From: Phoronis australis
Lineage: Eukaryota; Phoronida; Phoronidae
Reading direction: 5' to 3'
DNA length: 37,221 bases
NCBI GenBank assembly: GCA_002633005.1
Contig: NMRA01000068.1
Span: 452,259-489,479 of the forward strand
The position numbers and the translations under genes were made by a program. Shown piece after piece: positions 23,201 to 29,088 of this stretch (position 1 is the first letter of the stretch; every line of letters starts with the position of its first letter). The notes under the pieces were generated by a model, which ran no database searches, was not told the origin of the DNA, and saw only the letters and a list, made by a program, of their open reading frames with translations.

Positions 23201-25994
23201 GTGATGCTAGTAGCTATGGCATCGGCGGTGTTATCATGCAACAGCGTGGAGACGAGTTACGCCCCATTGCTTTCTGTTTGAGAACATTAACGCCAGCTGA
23301 AAGAAACTATGCCCAAACCGAAAAAGAGTGTTTGGCATCCACATGTGTTTGCGAAAAATTCCGTCGATATTTACAGGGACTCGAGTCATTCCGCCTAATG
23401 ACCGACCATAAACCGCTTGTCCCTCTGCTGAATACGCGTGACATCGATTGTGTACCACTACGTTGTCAGAGGCTTATTGTAAGACTAATGCCTTTCAATT
23501 TGCAAACAGAGCACGTTCTTGGCAAACTCATGGTTGTGGCAGATGCTTTATCCAGAGCACCCATGAAAGAAACTGAGTCAGCTACTGAACACGATGTGGC
23601 ATTCCATGTCAATGCTGTAATCTATGCCAAGCCTATGTCTGGCAGTAAACTAGTTGAGATACAAGTAGCGACCGAGCAAGATGACAAGCTCCAGCATGCC
23701 ACTGAATTGACCATGAATGGTTGGCCAGCCCATAAGAAGCAAGTTCCGTCATCTGTGCTAGAGCTCTACAATGAGAGACACAGCCTTTTAGCAGCCACGG
23801 TGTATTACTGATGGGTTCCCGTATTGTAGTACCAAAACTATGCGCAAAGATATTCTAAGTCGCATTCACGATGGACACATGGAAATTAACAAATGCCGCG
23901 AAAGAGCAAACATGTCCGTGTTTTGGCCCGGCATTAACGACGACATACAGAGACTTATTCGTGAGTGTGAGTTTTGTCAAGTACACAGACCAACACAGAA
24001 ACACGAGCCACTAATCGTTACACCACAACCTAATAGACCATGGCAAAAACTGTCCGTTGACTTATGTGAGGTAAGCAAAGTGAAATATCTTGTCATTATG
24101 GACTATTATTCCAAGTGGTTGGAGGTAATTCGTATGACTGACACAACAGCATCTCGAGTAATCCAGAAGAAAAAGCAGTGTTCGCGTGATTTGCAATCCC
24201 AGACGAAATCGTATCGGACAATGGTCCCCCGTTTGATTCTGAAGCAATGAAGCGTTTTGCTGCAGGGTATGGTATTGTTAATTCTTACCACAGTCCTCAC
24301 AACCCACAGGCTAATGGTCAAGCGGGAAGTGGTGTTGCAATTGCTGAGAAAATATTGCTACAGAACGATCCCATGATGGCTTTGTTAAGCTATAGGTTCA
24401 CAACAGTTTCAACGACTGGTTTTAGTCCGTCCCAAGTTGTTAATGGGTCGCGAACTCCGAACTGACATCCCGACCATGCCCAATCAACTTCAGCCCCAGT
24501 GGCCAGACAAGGAAACCGTCTCGAAACGGGTTAAATCTACACAGCAAGACTATAAACCAACCTCATGGTGTTTCACCTCTTCCAAATCTGGAAGTTGGCA
24601 AAAAGTTCGCGTTAAACACGACGCCGCAAAAACAATGATCTCAGCCTGCAACTGTTGTACAAGCACACGGTACGCCGAGATCGTACAGAAGATGGTAAAG
24701 AATACCGCAGGAACAGACGTCATCTTCAGAGCATTTCGATACAACCATCATGTACGCCTGAGAAAACGCATTTGTTGAGTTCAAAAGCATTTCCAACAGA
24801 ATCGTCAGTCAGCCAGCAGACAGCTACGAATGTGTCATCTGATGTATCGTCTACTGTGGAATCTTCGAATCGCCCTACTGTCACGACACGATCAGGACGA
24901 CACGTCAAGCCGACTACTTGGTCCAAAGATTATGTTTAGATTTAGGTACTAGTAGTTTATGTGCAAGGCAGTGTTGGATTAAGAATGATACCCGCCTTTA
25001 CTCGAAATTCCTGGGTAGTCCACCCCGGGTTTATAATTAAGCCTAGTCTTATAGAGTTATTGTTAAGTCGGTATTTTATAGTTACTTATTTTACTTTTTC
25101 CTCTGACTTATTTGCTTGCGGAATAATGTATCGGCATTGGACTAGATATTTGGACAGTGACAGTTTATGCCATAGTGATATGACATTGAGTACATGAGTA
25201 CTTAGTTAAGACACTTGGATAATGGTTGCTTGTTTAACTATGTTAAATCTCGGAGGGGAGATGTTCCGTAGTCATATGGCTTCTTCTTTAGTATTTTGTG
25301 TTTTTGAATAAACCTACAGACAGCGCTCAACAACAAAACAATAAGTACCTTTTGTGCATAGAGGGACACCTTAGGAGGCAGTCGATGTCTTTAATTCTTT
25401 CCACCTGGAACAATACTCCCATTATCAAACTTTTTCTTCGAGCAGTCCTTCGTTCAGTTCCCGAAATTGGCCATTTTCAACACTGTGCAGGGCAGGTGGT
25501 ATGACGTCATATCTCCTGGCATGCACAGTGTGAAAATGGTCATTATTGATTTAGGGAACTGAATGAGGGACTGCTCAAAGAAAAAGTTTGGTAACGAGAC
25601 TAGTCAACAGTATTTGTTCGAGTTCGAAGACATCGACGGCCTCCTAAGGTGTCCCTCTATGTTCAGAAGGTATTTATAACAACGTGATTTTGATATTTAG
25701 TTGGTTAAAAGCTTCCGGCATATGAAGCTCTTATACTAGGAACTACAACGTCTCAATGAGCAGCTAGAGATTGTGGTCACTGTCAGCCGTACAGGAGTCC
25801 GGAGCTAAAACCACTGAGACACACGGCTCCTCAAATCGAGAAAATACTCAAGAATAGAAATAATTTCTCGTTTTCATTATCTAATACATATTGAGAAACC
25901 TCTTAATGTAGTCAAATTGCATACAGTTGAGCAAAACAGGATACAAAAATCAAATATTTACAGCCACTGAAACTGTGCTAGCGGGCGCCGCCAT
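8183..25994 (-). CDS. SMPD4: SMPD4 (neutral sphingomyelinase 3), N-terminal third, multi-exon
   Basis: SMPD4 hydrolyses sphingomyelin to ceramide and phosphocholine. The vertebrate protein sits at the ER and nuclear envelope, near nuclear pores, with a C-terminal membrane anchor. Eight exons join with GT-AG sites and compatible phases: 25994-25962, 20010-19927, 16909-16700, 15726-15624, 14986-14928, 13833-13673, 10428-10290 and 8759-8688; a ninth (8251-8183) is uncertain. They give about 287 residues. Recognisable blocks in order are LTKPIAQRCAELEKIF, then DLHAIFPHLIEHIYGF, then LGPDGPLINLVYRL with KFDFP, then NKLQFY, then NAFEFYMFHLSYLLVNP, then DDFLKYFLPLDKNSIPP, then DTWRTETLIQ and CEFWL. 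All follow the order of the vertebrate protein as I remember it (about 830-870 residues). The catalytic and membrane regions are not in the window. No stop or frameshift occurs in the joined exons, so the gene looks intact. Introns carry most of the mobile DNA in this window. Confidence 0.85.
8252..8687 (-). other. Intron between SMPD4 exon 8 and candidate exon 9
   Basis: AT-rich. I see no ORF, repeat or RNA gene. Confidence 0.4.
8688..8759 (-). CDS. SMPD4: SMPD4 exon 8
   Basis: The acceptor is TTTTGTCACAG before 8759 and the donor GTAAGC after 8688. The exon has 72 nt, 24 codons, phase 0 at both ends. It begins ILCEFWLNQNSGSP and continues to VQAA. The EFWL word corresponds to the EMWL word that follows the ETLLQ word in vertebrates. 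Confidence 0.8.
8866..9035 (+). repeat. 84-bp tandem duplication (two copies)
   Basis: AAAAATACTGTTTCAAAACG begins at about 8866 and again at about 8950. The two 84-bp units differ at only about three positions. Because 84 is a multiple of three, the plus ORF at 8829-9041 repeats a 28-residue block, but this is intronic to SMPD4 on the other strand and I do not consider the ORF a gene. The near identity points to a recent duplication. Confidence 0.85.
9251..9327 (+). mobile_element. tRNA-derived SINE head
   Basis: The segment carries an A-box-like GGCCTCATGTGATAGG and a perfect B box in GTGGGTTCGAGTCCCAC, a T-arm with 5-bp stem. The outer arms GTGTGGC and GTCACAC pair with one mismatch, but the anticodon arm is poor and there are extra bases between T-arm and acceptor. 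These faults favour a SINE head over a working tRNA. The following sequence (to about 9400) may be the SINE body. Confidence 0.6.
9403..10289 (-). other. Intron sequence without recognised features
   Basis: This lies between the SINE and SMPD4 exon 7. Short overlapping ORFs on both strands at 9482-9719 are AT-rich and lack motifs. Nothing supportable is seen. Confidence 0.35.
10290..10428 (-). CDS. SMPD4: SMPD4 exon 7
   Basis: The acceptor is TTCATTTTCCAG before 10428 and the donor GTACGG after 10290. The exon has 139 nt. Its first base completes an AGA codon with the AG left by exon 6, then 46 codons follow, ending phase 0. Key words are GGMHSPRHLTSSSALLRHQ and DYTATDTWRTETLIQ; the family has a WRSETLLQ-like word here. 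Confidence 0.88.
10902..10968 (-). mobile_element. tRNA-derived SINE head, minus strand
   Basis: On the minus strand the sequence reads GGCTCAGTCTGTATGGTTAG as the A-box region and CCTGGGTTCGAGTCCTGG as a T-arm with intact B box. It ends in GGGGGCA. It is flanked on both sides by a similar segment (GTAAATCTTGAAC at 10789 and 11045). It is a different subfamily from the head at 9251. Confidence 0.6.
10969..12003 (-). other. Intron 6 of SMPD4, distal part
   Basis: It contains the second copy of the TAAATCTTGAACCAGTGTGG segment (from 11046; first copy at 10790) and two GAGTGTATATAAATAT words (11028 and 11117). Otherwise AT-rich with no gene, RNA or splice-bounded exon that I can support. Confidence 0.4.
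12004..12309 (+). repeat. Tandem duplication of about 155 bp with GAT-rich core
   Basis: Both units begin GAGCGACACTTGGTGAAATT or GAACGACACTTGGCGAAATT (12005 and 12155), followed by a (GAT/GAC)n simple repeat, then a CATTCATA word and AATAGGCTA or TATAGGCTA. In one frame the GAT-rich core would give poly-Asp, but no ORF encloses it. The ACTTGGYGAAAT word recurs at 13100, where it forms a hairpin. Confidence 0.6.
12775..12820. promoter_or_regulatory. NRF1-like and ETS-like motif pair inside an SMPD4 intron
   Basis: TGCGCATGCGTG at 12775-12786 fits the NRF1 consensus with one change at the last base but two. ACCGGAAGT at 12812-12820 is a perfect ETS/GABPA core. The pair sits in a segment containing other transposon-like words, so it may be a repeat-borne promoter. 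No transcript start can be shown. Confidence 0.3.
13098..13127. repeat. Perfect 14-bp hairpin built from ACTTGGCGAAAT
   Basis: The arm ATACTTGGCGAAAT (13098-13111) is followed by TT and its exact reverse complement (13114-13127). The same ACTTGGYGAAAT word stands alone in direct orientation at 12011 and 12161. This could be two abutting transposon ends, or the end of a MITE running from about 12161 to 13127 with ACTTGGCGAAAT termini. Confidence 0.7.
13128..13672 (-). other. Intron 6 of SMPD4, proximal part
   Basis: AT-rich, with an AT palindrome near 13240 (AAAATTAAAATTTTAATC). No gene or other repeat is seen. Confidence 0.4.
13673..13833 (-). CDS. SMPD4: SMPD4 exon 6, acceptor embedded in a minisatellite
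   Basis: The acceptor is CTCATATTCAG before 13833 and the donor GTGAGA after 13673. The exon has 161 nt, enters in phase 0 and leaves two bases (AG). It reads TNWINPVDSLYAAIIDDFLK, then YFLPLDKNSIPP and a Ser/Pro-rich tail. The first five or six codons and the acceptor are the end unit of the minisatellite of about 36 bp that fills the adjoining intron. A slightly different acceptor choice is therefore possible, but the DSLYAAIIDDFLKYFLP block is secure. Confidence 0.85.
13816..14630 (+). repeat. Minisatellite of about 36 bp, about 22 units, spanning a splice site
   Basis: The unit on the plus strand is roughly GTTGATCTAGTGAGTCTGAA plus CATGAGAGACAACTGAGG. Copies of the TCTGAACATGAGAGACAACT core start near 13834, 13871, 13910, 13973, 14010, 14049, 14088, 14129, 14163, 14200, 14238, 14278, 14314, 14349, 14387, 14424, 14467, 14503, 14541, 14573 and 14606. 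Units differ by point changes and small indels. The leftmost unit contains the 3' splice site and first codons of SMPD4 exon 6. Read on the minus strand, most units therefore resemble an acceptor (pyrimidine-rich TTGTCTCTCATGTTCAG). Confidence 0.85.
14928..14986 (-). CDS. SMPD4: SMPD4 exon 5
   Basis: The acceptor is CTCTTGCTTAG before 14986 and the donor GTAAGA after 14928. The exon has 59 nt: two bases completing a codon, then 19 codons. It encodes AFEFYMFHLSYLLVNPVHK, the hydrophobic segment that in vertebrate SMPD4 follows the NPFEYY word. It ends in phase 0. Confidence 0.88.
14987..15540 (-). other. Intron 4 of SMPD4
   Basis: AT-rich. I see no gene or recognisable repeat before the decayed tRNA-like sequence at 15545. 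Confidence 0.4.
15545..15605 (-). mobile_element. Decayed tRNA-like SINE head
   Basis: On the minus strand an ACAGTGGTTTGGAC segment resembles an A-box region and CCCAGTTCAAATTCTG resembles a T-arm with B box. The stems are degraded. It lies 19 bp downstream of SMPD4 exon 4. Confidence 0.4.
15624..15726 (-). CDS. SMPD4: SMPD4 exon 4
   Basis: The acceptor is TTGTATTTTTCAG before 15726 and the donor GTATCC after 15624. The 103-nt exon begins in phase 0 and leaves one base (A) over. It reads HPTQHLIEEGTVPLLFVNKL then QFYAQGQPLGMLSL. The left-over A joins AT of the next exon to make the Asn of NAFEFYMF, which matches the family sequence and confirms this unusual donor. Confidence 0.88.
15978..16283. 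mobile_element. MITE-like element with G-rich inverted ends
   Basis: The left end reads ACTGCGGATCCAGGATTTTG and then a run of about twelve G. The right end is GGGCCCCCCCCTAAATCCGC followed by CACTG, the imperfect reverse complement. The shared terminal word is CAGTGGCGGATY. The inside has no intact ORF, although the minus strand reads open and gives an artefactual Gly/Arg-rich peptide. A second element with similar ends lies at 26936-27100. Confidence 0.6.
16284..16699 (-). other. Intron 3 of SMPD4, part
   Basis: A short A-rich stretch with AAAAGTAG words at about 16530-16590. No gene or other element is seen. Confidence 0.35.
16700..16909 (-). CDS. SMPD4: SMPD4 exon 3
   Basis: The acceptor is GTCTTTTTCAG before 16909 and the donor GTAAGT after 16700. 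The exon has 210 nt, 70 codons, phase 0 at both ends. It starts DLHAIFPHLIEHIYGF, continues through GWSVNKIMQFSQDY and FLGPDGPLINLVYRLL, and ends with KFDFPIQCLP. This block is the clearest SMPD4 match in the window: the LHxIFPxL, GPxxxLVY and KFDFP words are in the same order and spacing as in the vertebrate protein. Confidence 0.93.
16910..18500 (-). other. Intron 2 of SMPD4, part
   Basis: I see no supported gene. Two overlapping plus ORFs of 67-68 codons at 17893-18104 have no motif. An 11-G run lies at 18385-18395. Otherwise AT-rich single-copy-looking sequence. Confidence 0.4.
18840..19862 (-). pseudogene. LINE ORF2 C-terminal remnant
   Basis: Read on the minus strand, this holds the end of a non-LTR retrotransposon polyprotein, downstream of the reverse-transcriptase catalytic core. 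From 19854 the frame gives TKTFGLSKLIHVMSDVGITK, then INKLIREFIWLNKPPKIKET and YQEGGLKYPN, the typical thumb and GGLKxPD region. After a stop it continues near 19444 with a VIWNNCNLTVNSKS and FYQDLYNAG region. Near 18960-18840 it ends with a Cys/His cluster (CP-stop-CGEVQTFQHMFYSC) like the CCHC end of L1/Tx1-type and related LINEs. It is broken by several stops and frameshifts and 5'-truncated at about 19862, as is usual for LINE insertions. It lies in SMPD4 intron 2 in the same orientation. Confidence 0.7.
19927..20010 (-). CDS. SMPD4: SMPD4 exon 2
   Basis: The acceptor is GTATTTTCAG before 20010 and the donor GTAAGG after 19927. The exon is 84 nt, phase 0 at both ends, with 28 codons including HSVLTKPIAQRCAELEKIFE. 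It corresponds to the N-terminal helix just before the LHxIFP block. A decayed LINE ends about 65 bp downstream on the same strand and CTCF-motif array 2 begins about 185 bp upstream. Confidence 0.85.
20196..21217 (+). mobile_element. CTCF-motif composite repeat, array 2 (5'-truncated)
   Basis: The array begins inside a sub-unit (CTGTTGTTAGCTTCATATAA) and keeps the tail. CTCF-like cores are at 20294 (CCACTAGGAGGCGC), 20431 (CCACTAGATGGTGC), 20567 (CCACTAGGGGATGC), 20708 (degenerate), 20873 (degenerate) and 21024-21037 (CCACTAGGGGGCAC, exact match to the consensus). They run in the order C-B-A-C-B-A with spacings of 136-165 bp. The tail ends in a hairpin, CCACATATAAATATGTGG, at about 21197-21214. 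A gypsy LTR begins directly after it. The array lies in SMPD4 intron 1. Confidence 0.75.
21218..21297 (+). repeat. 5' LTR of the gypsy element (short or truncated)
   Basis: It begins TGTTCCGTAGTCGTATGGCT, includes the AATAAA poly(A) signal in GAATAAACC, and matches the 3' copy up to about GCTCAATAG. The 3' boundary is blurred because the internal deletion starts nearby. Confidence 0.7.
21304..22556 (+). pseudogene. gypsy gag (C-terminal part), protease and start of RT
   Basis: One open frame covers the second half of gag (with ALYEQADHC and DEMIRDRLVKGIRD, the usual conserved gag words), a basic linker, a zinc knuckle CNRCHRKGHFKSQC (CX2CX4HX4C), an aspartic protease with the active-site word FDTGADIS and the first part of RT (up to the VRICADLKKLN word). 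A preceding Cys-rich motif has lost a cysteine. The frame is lost just before the LDD word of RT, at about 22540. Confidence 0.85.
22540..23180 (+). pseudogene. gypsy reverse-transcriptase remainder, frameshifted
   Basis: After a frameshift the RT fingers and palm continue (TTLDASSGYW in one frame, FKRLPFGISCASEIFQRIMN in another). The catalytic box, normally Y-x-D-D, reads WQDN here, so one metal-binding aspartate and the tyrosine are lost. A stop and frame change at about 22960 leads into the thumb (ELRRVLGMVKCLGRYLP). Confidence 0.85.
23194..23811 (+). pseudogene. gypsy RNase H domain and linker
   Basis: A single open frame shows CDASSYGIGGVIMQQ, then YAQTEKECLA, then FRLMTDHKPL, then VVADALSRAP. 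These are the standard acidic motifs of the gypsy RNase H, and they look intact. It ends at a TGA before integrase, so the polyprotein is broken here. Confidence 0.85.
23840..24939 (+). pseudogene. gypsy integrase and polyprotein end, frameshifted
   Basis: The zinc-binding HHCC region is present (HDGHMEINKCRERA, then CEFCQVH), followed by the first catalytic aspartate in LSVDLCE. The second aspartate lies in the SDNGPPF word, reached only after a frame change near 24200. The third catalytic residue, the Glu expected in NGQAE, is Gly here (NGQAGSGV). Further frame changes occur near 24450 and 24700. The polyprotein ends at 24939 after TTRSGRHVKPTTW. Integrase activity is not possible as it stands. 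Confidence 0.82.
24940..25250 (+). other. Untranslated end of the gypsy element
   Basis: AT-rich sequence between the last pol stop and the polypurine tract. The ORF at 24961-25197 has no motif. Confidence 0.5.
25251..25260 (+). other. Polypurine tract
   Basis: CGGAGGGGAG stands one base before the 3' LTR, the expected place for the plus-strand primer of a retrotransposon. This fixes the 5' edge of the LTR. Confidence 0.75.
25262..25341 (+). repeat. 3' LTR of the gypsy element
   Basis: It begins TGTTCCGTAGTCATATGGCT directly after the polypurine tract, carries GAATAAACC, and ends about CAACAAAACAA before TAAG. At about 80 bp it is unusually short for a gypsy LTR. It differs from the 5' copy by several substitutions. 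Confidence 0.7.
25346..25672. mobile_element. Foldback (MITE-like) element, about 160-bp arms
   Basis: The left end TACCTTTTGTGCATAGAGGG and the right end (minus strand) TACCTTCTGAACATAGAGGG match. They continue as ACACCTTAGGAGGC and TCGATGTCT on both arms, then AAACTTTTTCTT, GAGCAGTCC, TTCAGTTCCC and ACACTGTGCA, so nearly the whole 327 bp folds on itself. The centre is the palindrome TGACGTCA (25502-25509), a CRE-type site. There is no coding capacity. Its left end abuts the gypsy 3' LTR across four bases, and no clean target duplication is visible. Confidence 0.85.
25787..25832 (-). mobile_element. Possible tRNA-like SINE head
   Basis: On the minus strand GGAGCCGTGTGTCTCAGTGG, then TTTTAGCTCCGGACTCC, resembles the acceptor, D-arm and anticodon arm of a tRNA. 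The B box that should follow is not recognisable. Weak. Confidence 0.3.
25962..25994 (-). CDS. SMPD4: SMPD4 exon 1 (proposed start)
   Basis: The minus-strand ATG at 25994-25992 lies in AAAATGGCGGCG, a good initiation context. Eleven codons (MAAPASTVSVA) run to a GTAAAT donor after 25962 in phase 0, matching the phase-0 acceptor at 20010. The resulting start places KPIAQ at residues 20-24, close to its position in the vertebrate protein. The exon is too short for similarity alone to prove. The YY1/NRF1 promoter signature just upstream supports it. Confidence 0.6.
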
Positions 25995-25997
25995 TTT
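25987..25997 (-). promoter_or_regulatory. YY1-type motif overlapping the SMPD4 start codon
   Basis: On the minus strand the bases read AAAATGGCGGC, a full match to the YY1 consensus AANATGGCGGC. YY1 sites over the initiator ATG are common in TATA-less housekeeping promoters. The motif match is visible; occupancy is inferred. Confidence 0.55.
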
Positions 25998-26037
25998 CGA
26001 CGTCGTTTCTCTCCTTCAAATAAGAAGATTTCCAGTT

Positions 26038-26049
26038 CGCGCATGCGCA
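26038..26049. promoter_or_regulatory. NRF1 palindrome upstream of SMPD4
   Basis: CGCGCATGCGCA fits the NRF1 consensus YGCGCAYGCGCR exactly. It lies about 44 bp upstream of the proposed ATG in the most CpG-dense stretch nearby. Together with the YY1-type motif it marks a typical TATA-less housekeeping promoter. Confidence 0.6.
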
Positions 26050-26392
26050 AAAAACATAGCAACATGAAATCAACCGCTGAGATGGTTTTCAGATTTTGCA
26101 GTTTTTGGTGAACAATTGGCAGGCAAGTATAAGCAATATAAAAAAACGTACTTGTTATCTTGTTACTAAAGACACCTGTGTTTAACTACCAAAAATTAGA
26201 AGACTGTTTTTGCTTTTTAGCTCAGAATATATGCGAAAGCTGAACCAGAAATTAGGCAGCAAAAAGGCAGTGTGGCACCGACACGGTCTCGACTGCCTTC
26301 CATACGCCGGAAGCTGTTCTGCGAATTATGCCTCACACTGATTAAACTATCAAAGTCGTGAACCTTTTGCGCATGGAAGTGTAGTAATAACC

Positions 26393-26470
26393 GAGATTAC
26401 CCGATCTCAGGAATCGAACCAGCGACCCCCATAAAACCAGCAAGCGTGCTAACCAACCATTCAGCTAATA
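26393..26470 (-). mobile_element. tRNA-derived SINE head, minus strand
   Basis: On the minus strand TTAGCTGAATGGTTGGTTAG (A-box region) is followed by GGGGGTCGCTGGTTCGATTC (T-arm and B box). The same family, more intact, lies at 28291-28366 in the same orientation. Confidence 0.6.
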
Positions 26471-26935
26471 GGTAGGGAGGACAACGTTTTTTAAATTTTT
26501 TTTACAATACCCATGTGTCATACATTTTTGAAAAGCCCTTGGTGTGAGAAATGAAATGGTACAAAAATCAGAAAAATTGGATGAGCGGTTGACGAGAAAA
26601 TGGCCGTTGAAACGTGACGATTATGCGTAAAATATCTGCCTTTTTACATAATTTCGTAAAAAATAAAAGAATATATATGTGCTGCATATAAAAAGATTCG
26701 TCTAATTGAGACAAACATGGTGGTATGTATTATATAAAATTTGGATCGATTTCTACAGAGATATTGCTGTTTAAGTGTGTTGTTATACAATGTTATAGCA
26801 TATAGAACAGGCTCATCTTGTTTGATGAAAACAATGGATTACACAGCTTAAAAGATAAAGAGCAAAGACACCACATCAGCTCAGAAATAAATACATCTGA
26901 GCTAGGAGGAAATTTCACATCAAATCACAAGATCA
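26471..26935. other. AT-rich stretch without gene
   Basis: Nothing supportable is seen beyond homopolymer T runs and AT-rich sequence. Confidence 0.4.
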
Positions 26936-27100
26936 CATTGGTGGATTTGGGGGGGCAAGGGGGCCTGGCCCGTGCCCCCCTAAAACTCCCATATTATTTC
27001 ATTTGGCAGTTTGAGGGTGCAAATATCTTACGGATAAAATCCTGCGTAATACTCTGCCCTGCCCCCCCCCTTCTATCTAAAAATCCTAGATCTGCCCCTG
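26936..27100. mobile_element. Short MITE with G-rich inverted ends
   Basis: The left end is CATTGGTGGATTTGGGGGGG. The right end read on the minus strand is CAGGGGCAGATCTAGGATTT, then a G run. These ends resemble those of the 306-bp element at 15978-16283, so this is probably a shorter member of the family. The ORF at 26818-27210 merely reads through it. Confidence 0.5.
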
Positions 27101-27960
27101 AATACTACTACATGGGCAACACATCATTGCCCGACAGTGACAGGGGGCTGGGGGAGGCCACACTGGCTCCCCACTTTTTTCAGTGCTGGGTGCCACCCAT
27201 GTACTATTAAATTGTATCATGGCAAAAAACATCAGAAAGTAGACAAAAGACCATTTGGGAAAACAAATCACTCTTAACATAAAGGATTTCATCATTTACG
27301 CAACAAAAACTTTGTAACAACTTTATTTCGAACGGTGAAGTTGCGATGCCATTGAACTTCAACGTAGCCGATGGTGGCGCTGACATGCGGCGACTTAGTG
27401 AACTAACGACTGCTGTTTGAAAAGTGCCAATGCGCAGCAGTTTGACAGAATTTCTGAAAATTAAATAATTACCAATTAAAAGAGTGATAAATTCCTCATC
27501 TAAAAATCGGGGGGGCATATTGCGCAACTGGAAAAACATCAATCTCCCGACCGACCAAAATTAGGCCTTCCGGACGATCGAAAACTCGCCATGAAAACTT
27601 GGCCTTGACTTCAAGAAAACAACTTGAGGAGATGCGCACGCATCTAAACTACATCCTGTCCAAATTTCATGTTTGTATTTGAGAGTATAGTGCTCTTTTG
27701 GATAGGAGGAACAAGAGGTACTTTTTCGAAAGTTGATCGCATGGCGGAAAATCGTGCGCTAAAAAAAGCTTACAAAAAATGATTTATCAGCGCTATTTTG
27801 ATACAAAAAGATTACAAACTTACAAATAAAGACTAAGGTAACGATTTATAACACAAAATTGTCTTATAGTTAACTCTGAAGTCTGAAATCGGGTAATTTA
27901 CCGACGTGGGTTTTACACGGAGGCAGATATGGAGCACCGTGACCTACTTTTTGATTGTCC
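27101..27960. other. Region without recognised gene
   Basis: A small inverted pair (TACTACATGGGCAACAC at 27107 and GTGCCACCCATGTACTA near 27190) may mark another short MITE. The remaining sequence has no ORF or exon that I can support. Confidence 0.35.
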
Positions 27961-27966
27961 TCCCTA

Positions 27967-28433
27967 TAATAGGCAATTACCCGTTAGTGAGTGGCTAACA
28001 GAGGCTCATATATGATTCACTGGAAGCACTTTCACAACATTCCCCCCTTTCCTACGGAACGGGCATGCCACCAGGAAGTTGAACACCAGGATGTCACCCA
28101 TACGTGACGTCATCAACGTCCCTTGCTATTTTTACCACCACAACACCAATGAACATAAGGTAGTCTCTCATACTCAGCTGGTCCTTGACTCCTTCAACCT
28201 TCCATGGGCGTCGTCCCAAGGTCCGCGGGTACTAGTTGGCAGTGCTTCATCGGTATCCGTTTTCCGACTACGCCATTTGTAGTTATAGCCGAGATTACCC
28301 GACCTCGGGAATCGAACCAGCGACCCCCATAAAACCGGCAAGCGTGCTAACCATTCAGCTAATAGGCAATTACCCATTGGTGATTGGCTAACAGAGGCTC
28401 ATATATGATTCATCGGAAGCACTTTCACAACAG
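27967..28433. repeat. Direct repeat pair of about 72 bp enclosing a SINE
   Basis: AATAGGCAATTACCCGTTAG through AGCACTTTCACAACA at 27968-28040 recurs at 28361-28431 with a few changes. Between them lies a tRNA-derived SINE head on the minus strand. The layout suggests duplication of a shared repeat or unequal exchange rather than a simple target duplication, which would be far shorter. Confidence 0.6.
28291..28366 (-). mobile_element. tRNA-derived SINE head, minus strand (better preserved)
   Basis: On the minus strand the order is TATTAGCTGAATGGTTAGCA (A box), CGCTTGCCGGTTTTA (anticodon arm), then GGGGGTCGCTGGTTCGATTC (T-arm, B box) and CCGAGGTCGGGTAATCTCGG. The acceptor ends do not pair well, which argues for a SINE rather than a tRNA gene. 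Confidence 0.65.
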
Positions 28434-29088
28434 TGGGACACATTAGGAAGCCGTTGATAATTACCGAGTTTCCCCATACCCCATTACGGCGTTTTCCCGT
28501 TGATCCCAACTTGTTGGATTCTATAGCCCAACAACAGGTTGGGAAGATAACCCCAAAAGACAACATCTTACATGAGGGATTACCTCCATTCTGGCATTTA
28601 TGGTTGGAGGGCCAGCTCTCTTTTGTTCGATAATTGCTCTGTCTGTCCGATTCTGTCCGCGGCAGACAAATTAATCCAGTGTCTGTGGTGGTTTGATTGC
28701 GGGTAGGAATTTGTCAGTTCCCTCGGCCATGTCGGTATCGTTGTAGAATGTCTCCAACACTAAAATCAGTGTTCCACTGGCTTTAACTCTAAAACCAATG
28801 AGTTCGCTGCCACCATGTATGAAAACCTCTTTCAAACACAACTCTGTGTTACGGTTTTACGTGCAGGGTTGGATTCAAAGATCTACAAGATACATCTATT
28901 CACTATGATGTCTAACTCTCAACTGAAAACTTGTTTGTCAGAACTAAAGATCATATGCTCATGAGTCATAATCAGATTTCAGAGAATTGTTTTGCACAAC
29001 TTACACACAATCTATGATTTTAGCTACCAGTGCCATATAAGGTTGTGTTTTGAACTCTGCAAGTTTAATGAAAACCACGAACATAACA
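28434..29088. other. Region without recognised gene
   Basis: A plus ORF at 28433-28633 (66 codons) has no recognised motif. I see nothing else to support. Confidence 0.35.

Larger units (their letters stand above)
21218..25341 (+). mobile_element. Decayed Ty3/gypsy LTR retrotransposon
   Basis: The element is bounded by two short, similar LTR copies and by a possible 4-bp target duplication TAAG (21214-21217 and 25342-25345). Inside, in order, are a partial gag with zinc knuckle, protease, reverse transcriptase, RNase H and integrase, the Ty3/gypsy order. The N-terminal half of gag and the primer-binding site are missing: LTR sequence passes straight into mid-gag near 21300. Several frameshifts, an altered RT catalytic box and a missing integrase glutamate show that it is inactive. 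It sits in SMPD4 intron 1, in antisense orientation to that gene, between the tail of CTCF-motif array 2 and a foldback element. Confidence 0.9.
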
